Of a DNA stretch of 64,000 nt, positions 11,760 through 22,822 are shown in pieces. The notes beneath the pieces are model-generated. The model was not told the DNA's origin. It searched no databases and saw only the letters and a list, made by a program, of their open reading frames with translations. A program made the position numbers and the translations under genes. Position 1 is the first letter of the stretch; every line of letters begins with the position of its first letter. The DNA is from Megascapheus bottae (lineage: Eukaryota > Chordata > Mammalia > Rodentia > Geomyidae): assembly GCA_024803745.1 (NCBI GenBank), contig JANJXV010000193.1:1054001-1118000 (forward strand), given 5' to 3'.

Positions 11760-11972
11760 TTCCTGGCCTTGAACTCAAGACCTGGAGCTTTTTCTTAGCT
11801 TTTCTTTGCTCAAGGTAGCACTCTAGCTCTTGAGCCACAGCTCTACTTCAATCTTTGTTCTTGCTCTAAACTGGGAGTATGAGTCTCATGCATTTTTCCC
11901 TTTGCTGGGTTGGTTTTAAACCACAATTCTAAGATCAGGATCCTGAATATGCCTCGGATTACAGGTATTATC
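11760..11972 (-). mobile_element. B1-like/Geo composite SINE
   Basis: CCTTGAACTCAAGACCTGG then GGATTACAGGTATT. Decayed. Confidence 0.72.
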
Positions 11973-12914
11973 TAATCAAAACAAATTCCTGATTTCTTTT
12001 TTAGACATAATTAGTTCTTTCAGGTGAGCCACCAGCCACTCATGCAAGAGCATTGCAGGATCCCAGCATTCATCTTGTCTCCAGTCTTATTCCATCCACC
12101 TCACAATGGTCATCTAAAACACCCTGCTGCATGCCTGAAGTCCCAAGGAACGTTCTCAACGCCATGAGAAGCCCCTTTAAGCTTTGCCTCAGACATGCCC
12201 AGCCCCCATCCCACTTCCACATGAGCATTTGTTTAGGATAAATTTCCTGAGTACATCATCATCTTTTCCTCACCATTCAAATTTCATCTTTGGAGTCATT
12301 TCTCCCAGACAAAGAGGAACATGATCCATGGTTTGATAGCAGATCCAGCTTCATAGTCCCAGCCACCAACACCCCCCCATTACCCTGCCAGACACCTGAA
12401 TTCAAGGACAATGTTTTCACTAACCCTGACTCTTATCAAATGTTTTAACTTATACAGTGCATTAAAATAATTTTACTAAATGGAATAAACACATGGCATC
12501 AAGCTTCAGAATCTTTGCACCTGAACTTTTAGTGAATCACAGACACACCTGCATTTCTGTAGCCAACAGAAATCTTAGCTTTGAGATTTCAGCATTCCTG
12601 GTATCCAAGTTTGGATGTGCTTACACTGCCCTTAATGGGGCACTTCAATCACACAATCCCACAACAATCACTGTCATGTGACATTCACTGGTAGGTGGTG
12701 CTAGGAAAAAGACTGATGTGCCAACTCCATGCTGGCTTGACCTATGCCATCTTCAAACCTGGAGCAAGTGGGGCCCCTCTCTCCATGACATCTTTTGTGT
12801 ACTACCCCAGGAGGACCTTTACCTTGAGACAAAATTATGAAGACTATCTCTACCAGCAAAGATTCCAGTGAGATGTGCCTACATGGATAAAGCTAAAATC
12901 TCACTAAAGTGAGG

Positions 12915-13140
12915 TTGTTGGCAGTGCTGGAGCCTGAACTCAGGGCCTGGGCACTAAGCATTTGTACTCAAGACTAGCCCTTTACCACTTGAGCCCAAAT
13001 TCCATTCCCAGCTGTTTTTATTTTTGGTAGTAAGAATCTATCAGACTTTCCTGTTCTAGGTGACTTGGAACTTCCATACTCAGATCTCAGCCTCCTGACC
13101 AGCCTGGATTAAAATTGTGGATCAGCCATGCGCCACACCT
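12915..13140 (-). mobile_element. B1-like/Geo composite SINE
   Basis: GAACTCAGGGCCTGGGCAC, then CAGATCTCAGCCTCCTGAC. Confidence 0.8.
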
Positions 13141-13440
13141 GAGGACTTTTGCCAGCACATTTTTTCCCAAAAATTAGAAGAGGAAGATGTGGGAGGGTTG
13201 GGCTCATCCTGCCCTGCATATGAAGGAGAGCATCAGCGCCTGAACTTCATTCCCTGTTGTAGGCTGCTGGAGGAATAGGAAGCAAATAGGCACAGGCTGG
13301 CAGCAGATGCCACAGAACAACTTGTGACCAAGACTCCCAGAGCAGACCTTAGAATCAATGACAGAGTTGGATCTACCCAGTAACAGAGGCAGTAGTGACA
13401 CCTGAAACTGCGAGTTTGAGCCTTTGTTGCTAGTAAACAG

Positions 13441-13932
13441 ACTATAAGGGGTCTTTTATTATTCCAAGTGAAATTTTGGATTTCCTCTTCTGTCTCTTTA
13501 AAGAATAACATTGGGATATTGATGAATATTGCACTGAATTTGTAGATAGTCCCTATCAAGATTGCCATTTTTACAATATTACTTCTTCCAAACCAGGAGC
13601 ATAGGTTTTGCATTTCCTCAGTTCTGCGTTAATTTCCTTCTCCAGAGTTTATAGTTCCATCAAAAAGATGCTTTACATTCTAAGTTAATTCCTAGGTATT
13701 TTATTTTCTTTGATAGCAAAATGAGTTGCTATCCTGATTCTTGCCTCATTCCTGTCATTTGTTGGCATATAGGAAGGCAGTTGACATTGAGGGTTAATTT
13801 TATACCCTGCTACCTTACCAAAGTTTTATATCAGCTCAAGCAGCTTCGGAGTAGAGTCTATAGGGTTCTTTAAATACAGAATCATGTCATCTGTAAGGAG
13901 AGAAAGTTTCAGTTCCTCTTTCCCTTTTCCTC
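13441..13932 (-). mobile_element. Old L1 ORF2 fragment, inverted half, copy A
   Basis: The reverse complement encodes L1 ORF2 after the RT core (NNKRPLIV, LEKEINAE-like words), matching the younger L1 at about 29,850-30,360. It abuts a plus-strand L1 piece at 13,933, so one element has two halves facing opposite ways, as in 5' inversion by twin priming. Many stops and indels make it old. Confidence 0.82.
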
Positions 13933-14330
13933 CTCACTCCAGTTAGAATGGCCAAGATCCAGAAATCTAATAACGTATGCTGGAGGGGATGTGGCCAGGA
14001 GGGATCACTACTACACTTCTGGTGGGATTGCAAACTCGTCCAACCACTATGGAAAGCACTATGGCAGTATCCCAAAAAGACTAAACATAGAGCTCCCCTG
14101 TGATCCAGCAATTTCACTACTTGCCAATCGTCCAGATAGGACACACTAAATTCACTAAAACAATAACATTTATCACAGCACTATTTACTATAACAAAGGT
14201 ATGGAACCAACCCAGATGCCCGTCAGTTGATGGGTAGATCAAATATGGTATTTTTACACAATGGAATTCTGTGCTTCTGTCAGAAAGAATGACACAGACG
14301 AATTTGTAAGGAAATAGAAAGACTGTAAAG
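13933..14330 (+). mobile_element. Old L1 ORF2 C-terminal fragment, plus half, copy A
   Basis: The plus strand reads the ORF2 C-terminal region, with [17 protein letters not shown] codons and CDPAI-like words that match the minus strand of 28,680-29,060. It stops at GGAAATAGAAAGAC near the end of ORF2, without a 3' UTR or poly-A, and a (TC)n tract follows shortly after. The 3' end is therefore missing or replaced. Confidence 0.82.
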
Positions 14331-14349
14331 TTTAGAAATTAGTTTCTGT

Positions 14350-14462
14350 CTCCTTCTCTCTCTCCTTCTCTATCTCTGTAAAATTTAGAAGTTCCTGTTT
14401 CTCTCTCTTTTCTCTCTTTCTCTCTCTCTTTCTGTCTCTCTCTTTCTGTCTCTCTCTGTCTC

Positions 14463-14531
<69 letters not shown>
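14350..14531. repeat. (TC)n microsatellite, copy A
   Basis: About 180 bp of TC/TTTC. Copy B has about 45 bp less (54,034-54,171), the largest microsatellite difference between the copies. Confidence 0.96.
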
Positions 14532-14533
<2 letters not shown>

Positions 14534-14702
14534 CTTAGGCTTGAACTCAGGGCCTGAGCTACTTTTGCTCAAGGTTAGCACTCTACCATTTGAACCACAG
14601 TGCTGCTTCTGGCTTGCTCTTTTCACGTAGTATTGAGGAATCTAACCCAGGCATTCATCCTTGATAGGTTAGCACTCTACCACTAAGCCACACAGTCAGC
14701 TT
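14532..14702 (-). mobile_element. IDL-Geo SINE
   Basis: GGCTTGAACTCAGGGCCTGAG to CTCTACCACTAAGCCACAC. Directly downstream of the ZNF relic's finger remnants. Confidence 0.85.
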
Positions 14703-15442
14703 TTAGAGGTTCCTGACAAAGGTTTTCCTACATGCTATTATTTCTTCTGTGAGTGCTCTTAATGCTTGCTGAAGGTTGACTTTGTTTAGAAGACTTACCC
14801 TAATGCTCCCACATACAGAGATTCTATATATAGCTAAATGTTTTTCATTACTCAGAATTTCTCTATTGTGTATGTTCTGAAATGTACTGAAGACTGACTT
14901 CTGATTAAAAGTCATTGCACATTTGTTCTCTTCATTAGTTTTCTTTTCTTCTATGGGAATCAGGTTTGTGATGAACACAGAAGTATGCCTTCCAGGTCAA
15001 AAACTTTCCACATTTGTAATATTCATAACGTTTTTCTCTCCTATGTGCATTTTATACTTAGTCATACGTTCATGATGGATTTTTCATATTCTTATATTCA
15101 TACGATTTTTATCCTGTGTCTGTGTGGTATCATGCAAACTCAACTATGAGTTCTTCAAAAAAATTTCCCTTTCATTTTATTCATAGGATTCTATCCTGTG
15201 GGTGTTTAGTGATAAATCTTGACTTGTGCCTTCTGGGGAAAAGACTGAACATTTGCTACATTCATTAAGGGTTTTATCTTGTGTTGGTTCTGTGACACAA
15301 GCTGAGTTTTCTTCCACAGACTAAAAAGTCTTTCCTATTTATTACATTGCTAAGGCTTCTCATATGTGTGAACTCTCTTACGCTTCCTGAAGGGTGAATA
15401 CTGCACGAAAGACTTTCAACTTTGGTTATATTCCTAAGGTTT
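14700..15442 (-). pseudogene. Decayed 3' fingers, copy A
   Basis: Downstream of the last open finger, finger remnants can still be followed on the minus strand with stops and frame changes. Examples are CNQS.KSF, YEYYKCGK and NKCAMTFNQKS. Fragments of the CxxC, F and TGEKP-like linker spacing recur every 84 bp or so. The array was once longer at its C-terminal end by perhaps six to eight fingers. No polyadenylation site was identified with confidence. Confidence 0.65.
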
Positions 15443-16339
15443 CTAATATGTGTGAATTCTGTTATGCCTCCTGTAATGTGACTTCCATCTGAAGGTCTTA
15501 CCACATTTGATGCACTCGTACAGTTTCTCTCCTGTGTGTGTTCTCTGATGCAATTTGAGGGAAGACTTCCATTTGAAAGACATTCCACATCGGTAACCTT
15601 CATAAGGTTTTTCTCCTGTTTGAATTGTCATATGCATGTTGAGGTTTGGCTTCTGTGTGAAGGACTTTTCACATATGTTACACTCATAAGGTGTTTCTCC
15701 TGAGTATATTCTCTGATGAACATGGAGTTTTACCTTCCATTTGAAAGACTTTCCGCATTCACTACATGCATAATTTTTCTCTCCTTTGTGTGTTCTATTA
15801 TGCCCATCAAGATATGACTTCCACTTGAAGGTCTTTCCACATTTGTTGCACACATAAGGTTTCTCTCCTGTGTGTGTTCTTTGATGCAATTTGAGGGAAG
15901 ATTTCTGTCTGAAAGACTTTACACATTGGTTACATTCATAAGGTTTCACTCCTGTGTGTATTCTCTGATGAACACGAAGTTTTCCCTTCCCTTGGAAAGA
16001 CTTTCCACATTCATTACACTTATAAGATTTCTCTCCTGTGTGTGTTATTTGATGAACTCGAAGGTGTATCTTCTGGGTGAAAGACTTTTCACATTTGTTA
16101 CATTCATAAGGTTTCTCTTCTGTGTGTCTTCTCTGGTGCAAAGTGAGGTATGATTTCAGTCTAAAAGTCTTCCCACATTTATCCCATTCATAAGATTTCT
16201 CTTCTGTGTGAGATCTCTGATGTGTGCTGATTGCTGAATTCTGGGCAGAAATTTTATTACGTTCCTCATATTCATAAGGTTTGTCTTCTCTTGGAGATCG
16301 AGGTTGGAGCGTCAGTTCTGACTTCTCAGAGTTTAATTT
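15443..16339 (-). pseudogene. C2H2 finger array, copy A (open block)
   Basis: This is one uninterrupted frame of about 298 codons, with no ATG needed if it is part of a spliced exon. Two decayed fingers come first, the second having W in place of the first Cys. Then come fingers with HTGEKPY linkers: four complete ones, one ending RIY instead of RIH, one ending TIQ, one whose first Cys is Gly (YEGYRC, where copy B has YECNRC), and a final complete finger ending HNRIH before TAG. Contact positions -1/2/3/6 in the first complete finger are Q, I, H, V. The open length is notable, but upstream stops cut it off from the KRAB exons. Confidence 0.9.
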
Positions 16340-16919
16340 TCACACTTGATGTACGCATCACATATCTCAGGATATTTGCTCTGAGGTATTGTAAGGCGTA
16401 TTTCATTACTGAAAGATTTCTCACATTCACTACATATATGAGGAGTCTCTCCTGTGTACATTTTCGGATGTGTAGTGATGGTCGGTGTTAAGTAGAATAT
16501 TTTTCATCACACAGTACATTTAGCAGTTTTCCTCCCTCCCTGAAGAATTTCTTGGGCAGGGAGAACAGAATTATGATACTGCAGATCTTTTGGACTGTCA
16601 CAATCATGAATAAAATGCTCTGAATATCCGATGGATTTTTTAAGAACAGGAGGCATATGAGATCTATATGCAGTATGCATCTCATCAGGCTTAAGAGACA
16701 GAAGCATGTTCTGACACTTTATGAACTCCTCAGTCCTCACCCCTAAGTTGTTACCGTTATTACTAATCAGCTCTGGATTATGTGTAGAGCTCAAATTTAA
16801 AGTTGTTGCAAATCTCACGTTTTCCTCCACTTCGATACTACTTGCAACTGCTACTTCTCAAAGACATTCATGTGGACTTTCCTGGCATGTCTTGAACACA
16901 TTTTCCATTACCTGGACAT
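16340..16919 (-). pseudogene. ZNF 3' exon linker part, copy A
   Basis: The acceptor CATTTTAG ends at 16,920. The frame from KRAB-B continues as DVQVMENVFKTCQES, the usual linker start. TGA follows at 16,858-16,860, where copy B has TGT. The frame then stays open to two TGA codons at 16,504-16,509; copy B shares the stop at the second of these. Beyond them, still in frame, is a TGE.P linker and a decayed finger (C..CEKSF without its histidines). A TGA at 16,340-16,342 bounds the finger frame. Confidence 0.85.
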
Positions 16920-16999
16920 CTAAAATGAGTCATAGAAAAAAAGACACAAACATACATGAGATACAAATATTCCTTACTGTAAAGATAATGACTTTACTT

Positions 17000-17335
17000 T
17001 CCCATCCTAAGTGTTAGATATTTTAAAATATAAAAGTGGAAATTGATTTGTGAGAAATATATGCTTTTCTCCCTAACCTATTAAGAAAATGATATTTTAC
17101 AATGACCAATAATTTTTTTCTGTATTTTAGTTCTCTTTTTATATCACAGGAAATATTTATTGAAATTACCCATCTATGTATTGCTACAGTTTTAAGCTGA
17201 ATACTACCTATAATATACCTGCAGCTCTTTTTTTTTCAAATACTGTTTTGTTTATACATTGAGGAATAGCTGCCTTTCTTTTATTTTTGAGAAATACTCT
17301 AAATATTGTGCTGTTTTGCATCTTTTTAAAACTTT
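17000..17335. other. ZNF intron sequence, AT-rich
   Basis: Lies in the intron between KRAB-B and the 3' exon. No features apart from T runs. Confidence 0.6.
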
Positions 17336-17510
17336 CTTTTCTTTTCTTTTCTTTTCTTTTGTAGTTCATAGGCCTCGGCCCTGTCCCTGAACAGTTCAGC
17401 AGAAGACTATAACCCCTATCCTTGAGCTACAGCCCCACTTCCTGTTTTCTAGAGTTAACTACTGATAAGAGTCTCACGTCCTGAGTACCAGATAGGATTA
17501 CCTTACCCAG
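17336..17510 (-). mobile_element. (TTTTC)n and B1-like/Geo SINE
   Basis: Tail repeat TTTTC at 17,336-17,360 followed by a truncated composite SINE. Intronic in the ZNF relic. Confidence 0.7.
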
Positions 17511-17844
17511 TTTCAATGCTGTTTGCTTATTAACCATTAAGTGAGGAACACGAATTTTTTCTAGATTCAGCGGCCACAAGTTTGGTTTATATGTCTGTTT
17601 GCCTTTGATCCAAGCAAGAACGATTCTTGAGAGTAAGGTCTTACACCTATATCCCTTCAGTTACAACTTCTCACTAAAGTCTCAATTTAGGTATTTGTGG
17701 GAATTTTGAAATTTATTTCTTTCCATTTGAAGTCTTATAAAAATTCCTTTTCTAACACTCCTGTCCCTCAGAACCATGGAAGACCAGAAAATCCCCAGCT
17801 CATTGTCTAGTTAATTTTCTTATGTTGATTGAAACTTTGTTGTT

Positions 17845-18028
17845 TTTTTTTCCTTCCATTCCTGGGTTTGAACTTAGGACCTAACCACTGTCCTTGGGTT
17901 TTCTCAAGACTAGAACCCTACCAATGAATTCATTACTTCTGGCTTCTTCTATGTATGTTGTAATAAGGAATAAAACCTGTGTCTTTGTGCATGCTAGGCA
18001 AGCACTCTACCACTAGGCTCAATTTCTG
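17845..18028 (-). mobile_element. IDL-Geo SINE
   Basis: CTGGGTTTGAACTTAGGACC to CTAGGCAAGCACTCTACCAC. Confidence 0.85.
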
Positions 18029-18167
18029 GTGGAAACGTCTGGTTTTGAATACCAGTCTCTTCCTACCAGCATAAAGATATTATCCTTATCAGAGAATAAT
18101 GCCCTGACTTATTCCTTGTTTGCTCAATCATTTATAGTCTTAGTTTTAAAGAAATGAAAGAATGATA

Positions 18168-18169
18168 TT

Positions 18170-18215
<46 letters not shown>

Positions 18216-18247
18216 TTTCCTTCCTTCCCTCTTTCTTCCCTCTTTCT

Positions 18248-18295
<48 letters not shown>
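18168..18295. repeat. (CTTT)n microsatellite, copy A
   Basis: About 128 bp with CTTCC interruptions; copy B tract 57,810-57,964 is about 27 bp longer. Confidence 0.96.
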
Positions 18296-18527
18296 GTTTT
18301 GCGGTCATGGGACTTGAATTCTAGACCTGGCTGTTCTTCCTGAGCTCTTCAGCTCAAGACTACTGCCCTATGTCTTTAGACTCAACCCCACTTCTCATTT
18401 TCTATTGGTTCATTGGAGAGAAGAGTCTAAGGTGTTTTTGTGATAGGTCAGTCTTTGAACCTTGATCCTCAGATCTCAGCCTCCTACGTAGCTAGGATTA
18501 CAGGCATGAGCCACGGGCTCATGGCTT
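18296..18527 (-). mobile_element. B1-like/Geo composite SINE
   Basis: The B1-like half is well kept (CAGATCTCAGCCTCCTACG, GGATTACAGGCATGAGCCAC); the CTTT tract is its tail. Confidence 0.87.
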
Positions 18528-18625
18528 TCTCATTTTATTTTGTTTCACAGTGATTTCTACAGAGAAATCTAACTTTAACTCTACTGCCACATAGAATTCA
18601 TCATATCACCCTATGATTCTTGGTG

Positions 18626-18800
18626 CCGGGGGTTTGGGCTAGCATGCACAAAGACCTGGTTCAGTTCCTTGGTACTACATACAAAGAAAAAACCAGAAGT
18701 GGTGCTATGACTCAAGAAGTAGAGAGCTAGCCTTGAGAAAACCCAAGGACCATGCTCAGTCCCTGAGACCAGGCATAGGATTGGGAAAAGAAAAGGATTC
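18626..18800 (+). mobile_element. IDL-Geo SINE
   Basis: Shortened head (about 20 bp missing) then AGAAGTGGTGCTATGACTC. Lies within 140 bp of the KRAB-B exon. Confidence 0.78.
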
Positions 18801-18938
18801 TTGATTCATTCACAAAGAATTCCATAGGTTCCACACAGGATTTAGGGTTACTAAGAATATTATTGCTCAGTACATCACAACATGAACTTACCAATGGGGC
18901 TCAGGCTCCAACATCAATATGAAGATGCATTCACTGAC

Positions 18939-19028
18939 CTGTGATATTCTTGTCAGAGGAATTTCCTATCCAGAGTTCTGCACAGTGCTCTAGCTTGTCA
19001 ATTAATACAGGTTTGGGAACACAGGGCC
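18939..19028 (-). pseudogene. KRAB-B exon, copy A
   Basis: This is a 90-bp exon with acceptor TTTACAG ending at 19,029 and donor CAG/GTCAGT. Joined in phase to KRAB-A it reads KPVLIDKLEHCAELW, a clear B-box sequence (family pattern KPELI..LEQG.EPW). The length keeps the frame open into the 3' exon. The donor has C at +3 where copy B has the more usual A, so it may be a little weaker. The exon itself is open, but the stop in KRAB-A lies upstream. Confidence 0.85.
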
Positions 19029-19189
19029 CTGTAAATTAGAAACAGTAGAGAATTATTGCTTATGCTGTGTCATCATTGCTTTAAGTTCGCAGACATCCTA
19101 CTCACAAGTTATCTATTAAATCTTTTCTCTCATTTCTCACTGGCTCCATGGTTGACTTTTCCCCAACTCTTGATTCATTTTGTATGGCA

Positions 19190-19458
19190 TAAACTTAGCT
19201 GTCTTGCTCAAGGCTAGAAAAATACCAGTTTGAGTCCCAGCTCCACTTACATGCATAGGTCTTCATGCATGCTAGGCAAGCACTCAACCACAAAGTCAAA
19301 CTCTTGACACTCCACTAACATTTTTGAGGGGTTACTTGGAGTTATAGAGTTTCATGGCAATTTTTATGCCATTGCTGGCTTCAAATTAGAATTCTTAGAT
19401 TTCTTCCTCCTGAATATTTTAAGATTACAGGCATGAAACATTGCACCTAGTGCCAGGT
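19190..19458 (-). mobile_element. IDL and B1-like SINE remnants
   Basis: GCTAGGCAAGCACTCAACCAC at 19,276 and AAGATTACAGGCATG at 19,421. Sits in the KRAB-A/KRAB-B intron. Confidence 0.65.
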
Positions 19459-19791
19459 TTCCATTATAAACTCACTGTTTAGTGATTTGTAGATCCTATT
19501 TCCAATAATGATATATATTCTATTCTGGATGGTTTATCCACTTACAATTACTGTGTAAGTTTGGAATGTCGTCTCCATTAGAGGAAACATAATTTAGAAC
19601 TGTTGTCAAAGTATCCTGAAGGTATCCTGAAGAATGAGTACAAAATTACCTTAGGTTTTCTTTAGAAAGTAATGATACTTCTCAGGGCCTGGAATCTTTC
19701 ATTTAAATAGTATTGAAAGTTTGATAAACATTCACGTATCTGCAAAATAACAAGGCACTTGGCCTTGCAAGTGAATTTGACTTTTGCTCAC

Positions 19792-19981
<190 letters not shown>

Positions 19982-20049
19982 TTATTCTTTTTTGTTGGAA
20001 TTGTATTCCTTTACTTAAATCTTTAGACTTACATGAAATATTGACCTGA

Positions 20050-20300
20050 AAAGCTTAGGGATGGTGCCTAGGCCCAGACTTCAAGTCCCAAGACCCACAA
20101 AAAAATAAAAAGGCAAGCCACGTGTTGGTGGCTCACGCCTGTCATCCTAGCTACTCAGGAGACTGAGATCTGAGGACCATGGTTTCAAAGCCAGCCTGGC
20201 ACAAAATTCCATGAGACTCCTTTCCAATTACCCACCATAAAATGTTTAATGGCTTGTGGCATATCATGGTAGAGCAATTGTGGTATCGACAGAAATAAGT
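20050..20300 (+). mobile_element. Geo fragment and B1-like SINE
   Basis: A Geo tail piece (20,050-20,110), then a B1-like head with GTTGGTGGCTCACGCCTGTC. Confidence 0.82.
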
Positions 20301-20494
20301 CGGGGGAGTAGATTTAGGTTATAAATGGAATTATTCCATTGAAAAGGAACTACATTATATGATGACATATGCTGATACTGAGAGAATATTGCAAAATCTT
20401 AGGGTATCAAGTAATAATACTGTGAAGTACACCCAGAATGTTAATGTTCTATGTCTGGCATAATAATCACTTGGGGAAGAATCATTTTTTTCTT

Positions 20495-20740
20495 TTTTTT
20501 TGGCTGGGGGATTTGTAAGGCTTGAACTCTGGGCCTGGGCACTGTTCCTGAGCTCTTCAACTCAAGGCTATCACCCTACCTATGAAGCCACAGTGCCATT
20601 TCCCATATTCTAGTGGTTAACTGTCGATGAGAGTCTCATAGACTTTCTAATGCCCAGGCTGGCTTTGAACCAAATCTTTAGATATCAGCCTGATATCTGA
20701 GTAGCTAGGATTACAGGTAGAATTCACTGCACCTGGCAAG
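20495..20740 (-). mobile_element. B1-like/Geo composite SINE
   Basis: GCTTGAACTCTGGGCCTGGG to GGATTACAGGTAGAATTCAC. Contains a small local duplication, GATATCAGCCTGATATC. Confidence 0.84.
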
Positions 20741-20844
20741 AAATTTATTTCTTGCTGTTTTATACTACAAATTTACTGTATGTTTTACATTTTCAAAAAG
20801 ACTGAGGATGACCTTTGTTCTGTATATAACGGGAAGAGGGGTAG

Positions 20845-20968
20845 GGAGCTGTGAGCAGAACAACTGAGGGGCAATACTCAGGGTAGGACAATAGCCTTAA
20901 ACTAAAGAGCTCACAGCCCAAGGTCCAAGCCCCATGACTTTCCCCACTACCCCACAAAAAAAGGGAAA
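20845..20968 (+). mobile_element. Geo monomer
   Basis: GAACAACTGAGGGGCAATAC and GGTCCAAGCCCCATGAC. Confidence 0.72.
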
Positions 20969-21825
20969 AAAATTGGAGATTGGAGAGGATTTTCTAAAAA
21001 GAATATATAGAAATAGTAGTTCAAAATGTAGAAAGAAGTTCAATATTAACAGTCATGAGAAAAATTAAAATTACAATGAAATCATTACTTTAAGTATATT
21101 AATATAAATATAGTTTTAAACAAAAAGATACACATACACACACACAAACACACACACACACACGCATACAAAAAAACAACTTTCAAAGTCTAACTATTAC
21201 TGGGAAGGTAGTGAGAAGAAGTAGAACTTTGGAATAGTTCTGCAAGGAATATAAAACAATCAAAAATTGCGTGGAGAGTGCTAAAAAAAGTACTAAATAT
21301 AGAATTACATAGAAATATGGTCCAACACTTCTATTTCTAGATTTGTACCTAATGGAAGAGAAAGCAGAGAATAGAACAAATATGTGGAGAATCCATTCAC
21401 AACTATTAATAATAATCCAAAGATAGAAATATGCAAAACAATGCATTGAAAAGGAAGAACATTTTACTATATTTTACAGATGAATCTTGATTACAGTAAA
21501 CTAAAAATACAGCAGTCATAAAGGAAGAGGTAGGGTATGTTTTCCCTTCCAGAGCTTCCAAGGATCAACAAACCCTTAGAGCCAAAAAGCACGATGGTTC
21601 CAGAGAATGGAGTAGAGAGGAACAGGAGCTGAATGTTTAATGATTATACATGGAAGATGAAAATTGCTCTAGATGGGTAGAATGAAGAGAGAACTGTACC
21701 CTAAACAATGGTTATGTAGCCACACAGGATGGGACACACCTATACTCTCTGATCTTGGGAAACTCAAGAAGGATTTCTAGCCATCCTGGATGCATGGAAA
21801 GATCTATCATAAAAACTAATGTGGA
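20969..21825. other. AT-rich sequence with (CA)n
   Basis: (CA)n at 21,130-21,164. No gene recognised; open frames are low-complexity. Confidence 0.5.
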
Positions 21826-21992
21826 GGGGCTGGGAGTTTGGCATAGTTGTAGAGTGCTTGTATGAAGACGACGTTTCAATTCCGCAGTACCACATACACA
21901 GAAAAAACCAGAAGTAGTGCTGTGGCTCAAGTAGAAGATCACTAGGCTTGAGGAAAGCTGAAGGACAGTGCTTAAACCGAGTTTAAAAAAAA
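21826..21992 (+). mobile_element. IDL-Geo SINE
   Basis: GGGGCTGGGAGTTTGGCATAG head with a short internal deletion, then AGAAGTAGTGCTGTGGCTC. Confidence 0.85.
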
Positions 21993-22000
21993 CCCAGAAA

Positions 22001-22256
22001 GCTGAGCATGATGGGGTGGTGGCTCACTTCTATAATCCTAGATACTCAGGAGGCTGAGATCTGAGGATCAAGGTTTAAAGCCATCCTGGCACAAAAAGAC
22101 CTGAGACACTTATCTCCAATTTACCTTTAGAAAATGGGAAGTGGGGCTTGGCTCCAGGGTAAGGTGGTAGCCTGGAGCTGAAGAGCTCAGGGATAGTGCC
22201 CAGGCTGAGTTCACGATCTATGACCCACCAAAAAAACCCCAAAAAACAAAAAATAA
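22001..22256 (+). mobile_element. B1-like/Geo composite SINE
   Basis: GGTGGCTCACTTCTATAATCC to CAGGCTGAGTTCACG and an A-rich tail. Confidence 0.87.
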
Positions 22257-22684
22257 GATGGAAAAAATTGGATTCTGTGAATTTTATCAGGCATATAAAT
22301 GTCTTTTTTTACGGTTGAAATAACAAATTGTTTGGAAAAAAGTTTTTACCTAGAAATGTACACAACAAATGGAATTAACAACAAACACAAAATATGCAAA
22401 AGATACAAATTATCACAATATGGGTATCCTGCTTCTGTATCTTTCACTGACTCCTGTTCAAATGAGTTACATATTCTGAATCATTTCTCCCAGTCGATAT
22501 ATGCCACAAGTGTTAGCTTGTACTGTACTTCTTGGGAAATCAAAAGCAAATACTAAGCAAATGTGTGTTAGATTTTGTCAACAGTGATATTCCAAATATA
22601 AATCCCTACTCATTGCATTATTTAATATCAATGCCGGAATCTAACTTACACTGGCAGAATCTTCAATCTTTTGAGAATCTTCAA
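22257..22684. other. AT-rich sequence, nothing recognised
   Basis: Flanks the mosaic L1; same in copy B (61,909-62,339). Confidence 0.5.
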
Positions 22685-22822
22685 AAGGGTGTGTAAATAT
22701 TTAGGATCGTTATGTCTTCCTGGAGGAAAGATCCCTTTAGTAGTATGTAGTAACCTTCTTTGTCTTTTCTTACTATTTTTAGTTTGAAGTCTATTGTATC
22801 TGATATGAGGATGGCAACTCCA
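22685..22822 (-). mobile_element. L1 endonuclease fragment, left edge of mosaic L1, copy A
   Basis: A 138-bp piece of L1 ORF2 endonuclease (words [20 protein letters not shown] in reverse complement). The same piece occurs again at 24,657-24,795 inside the same L1. Copy B matches this left piece exactly up to the GCC at 22,822 and then continues straight into the sequence that follows 24,797. Confidence 0.85.

Larger units (their letters stand above)
9200..13440. other. GC-richer unassigned stretch, copy A
   Basis: Apart from three SINEs this is non-repetitive, with higher GC than its surroundings and several open frames of 60-140 codons on both strands, none carrying a domain I recognise. 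It looks like intron or old gene sequence. The 129-codon plus frame at 9,879-10,268 is an artefact of the 582-bp deletion at 10,038, because copy B, which has the full sequence, breaks it. Confidence 0.45.

Noticed and set aside
15443..16141. CRISPR-like array from the regular repeat spacing
   Set aside because: The 84-bp period is that of C2H2 fingers coding CxxC...HxxxH on the minus strand in a mammalian genome.
15872..16153. Plus-strand open frame inside the finger block
   Set aside because: Shadow of the C2H2 repeats on the opposite strand; its periodicity follows the finger repeat.
22299..22556. 85-codon frame conserved in copy B (61,953-62,240)
   Set aside because: AT-rich and of low complexity, extended differently in the two copies by small indels; no sign of selection.
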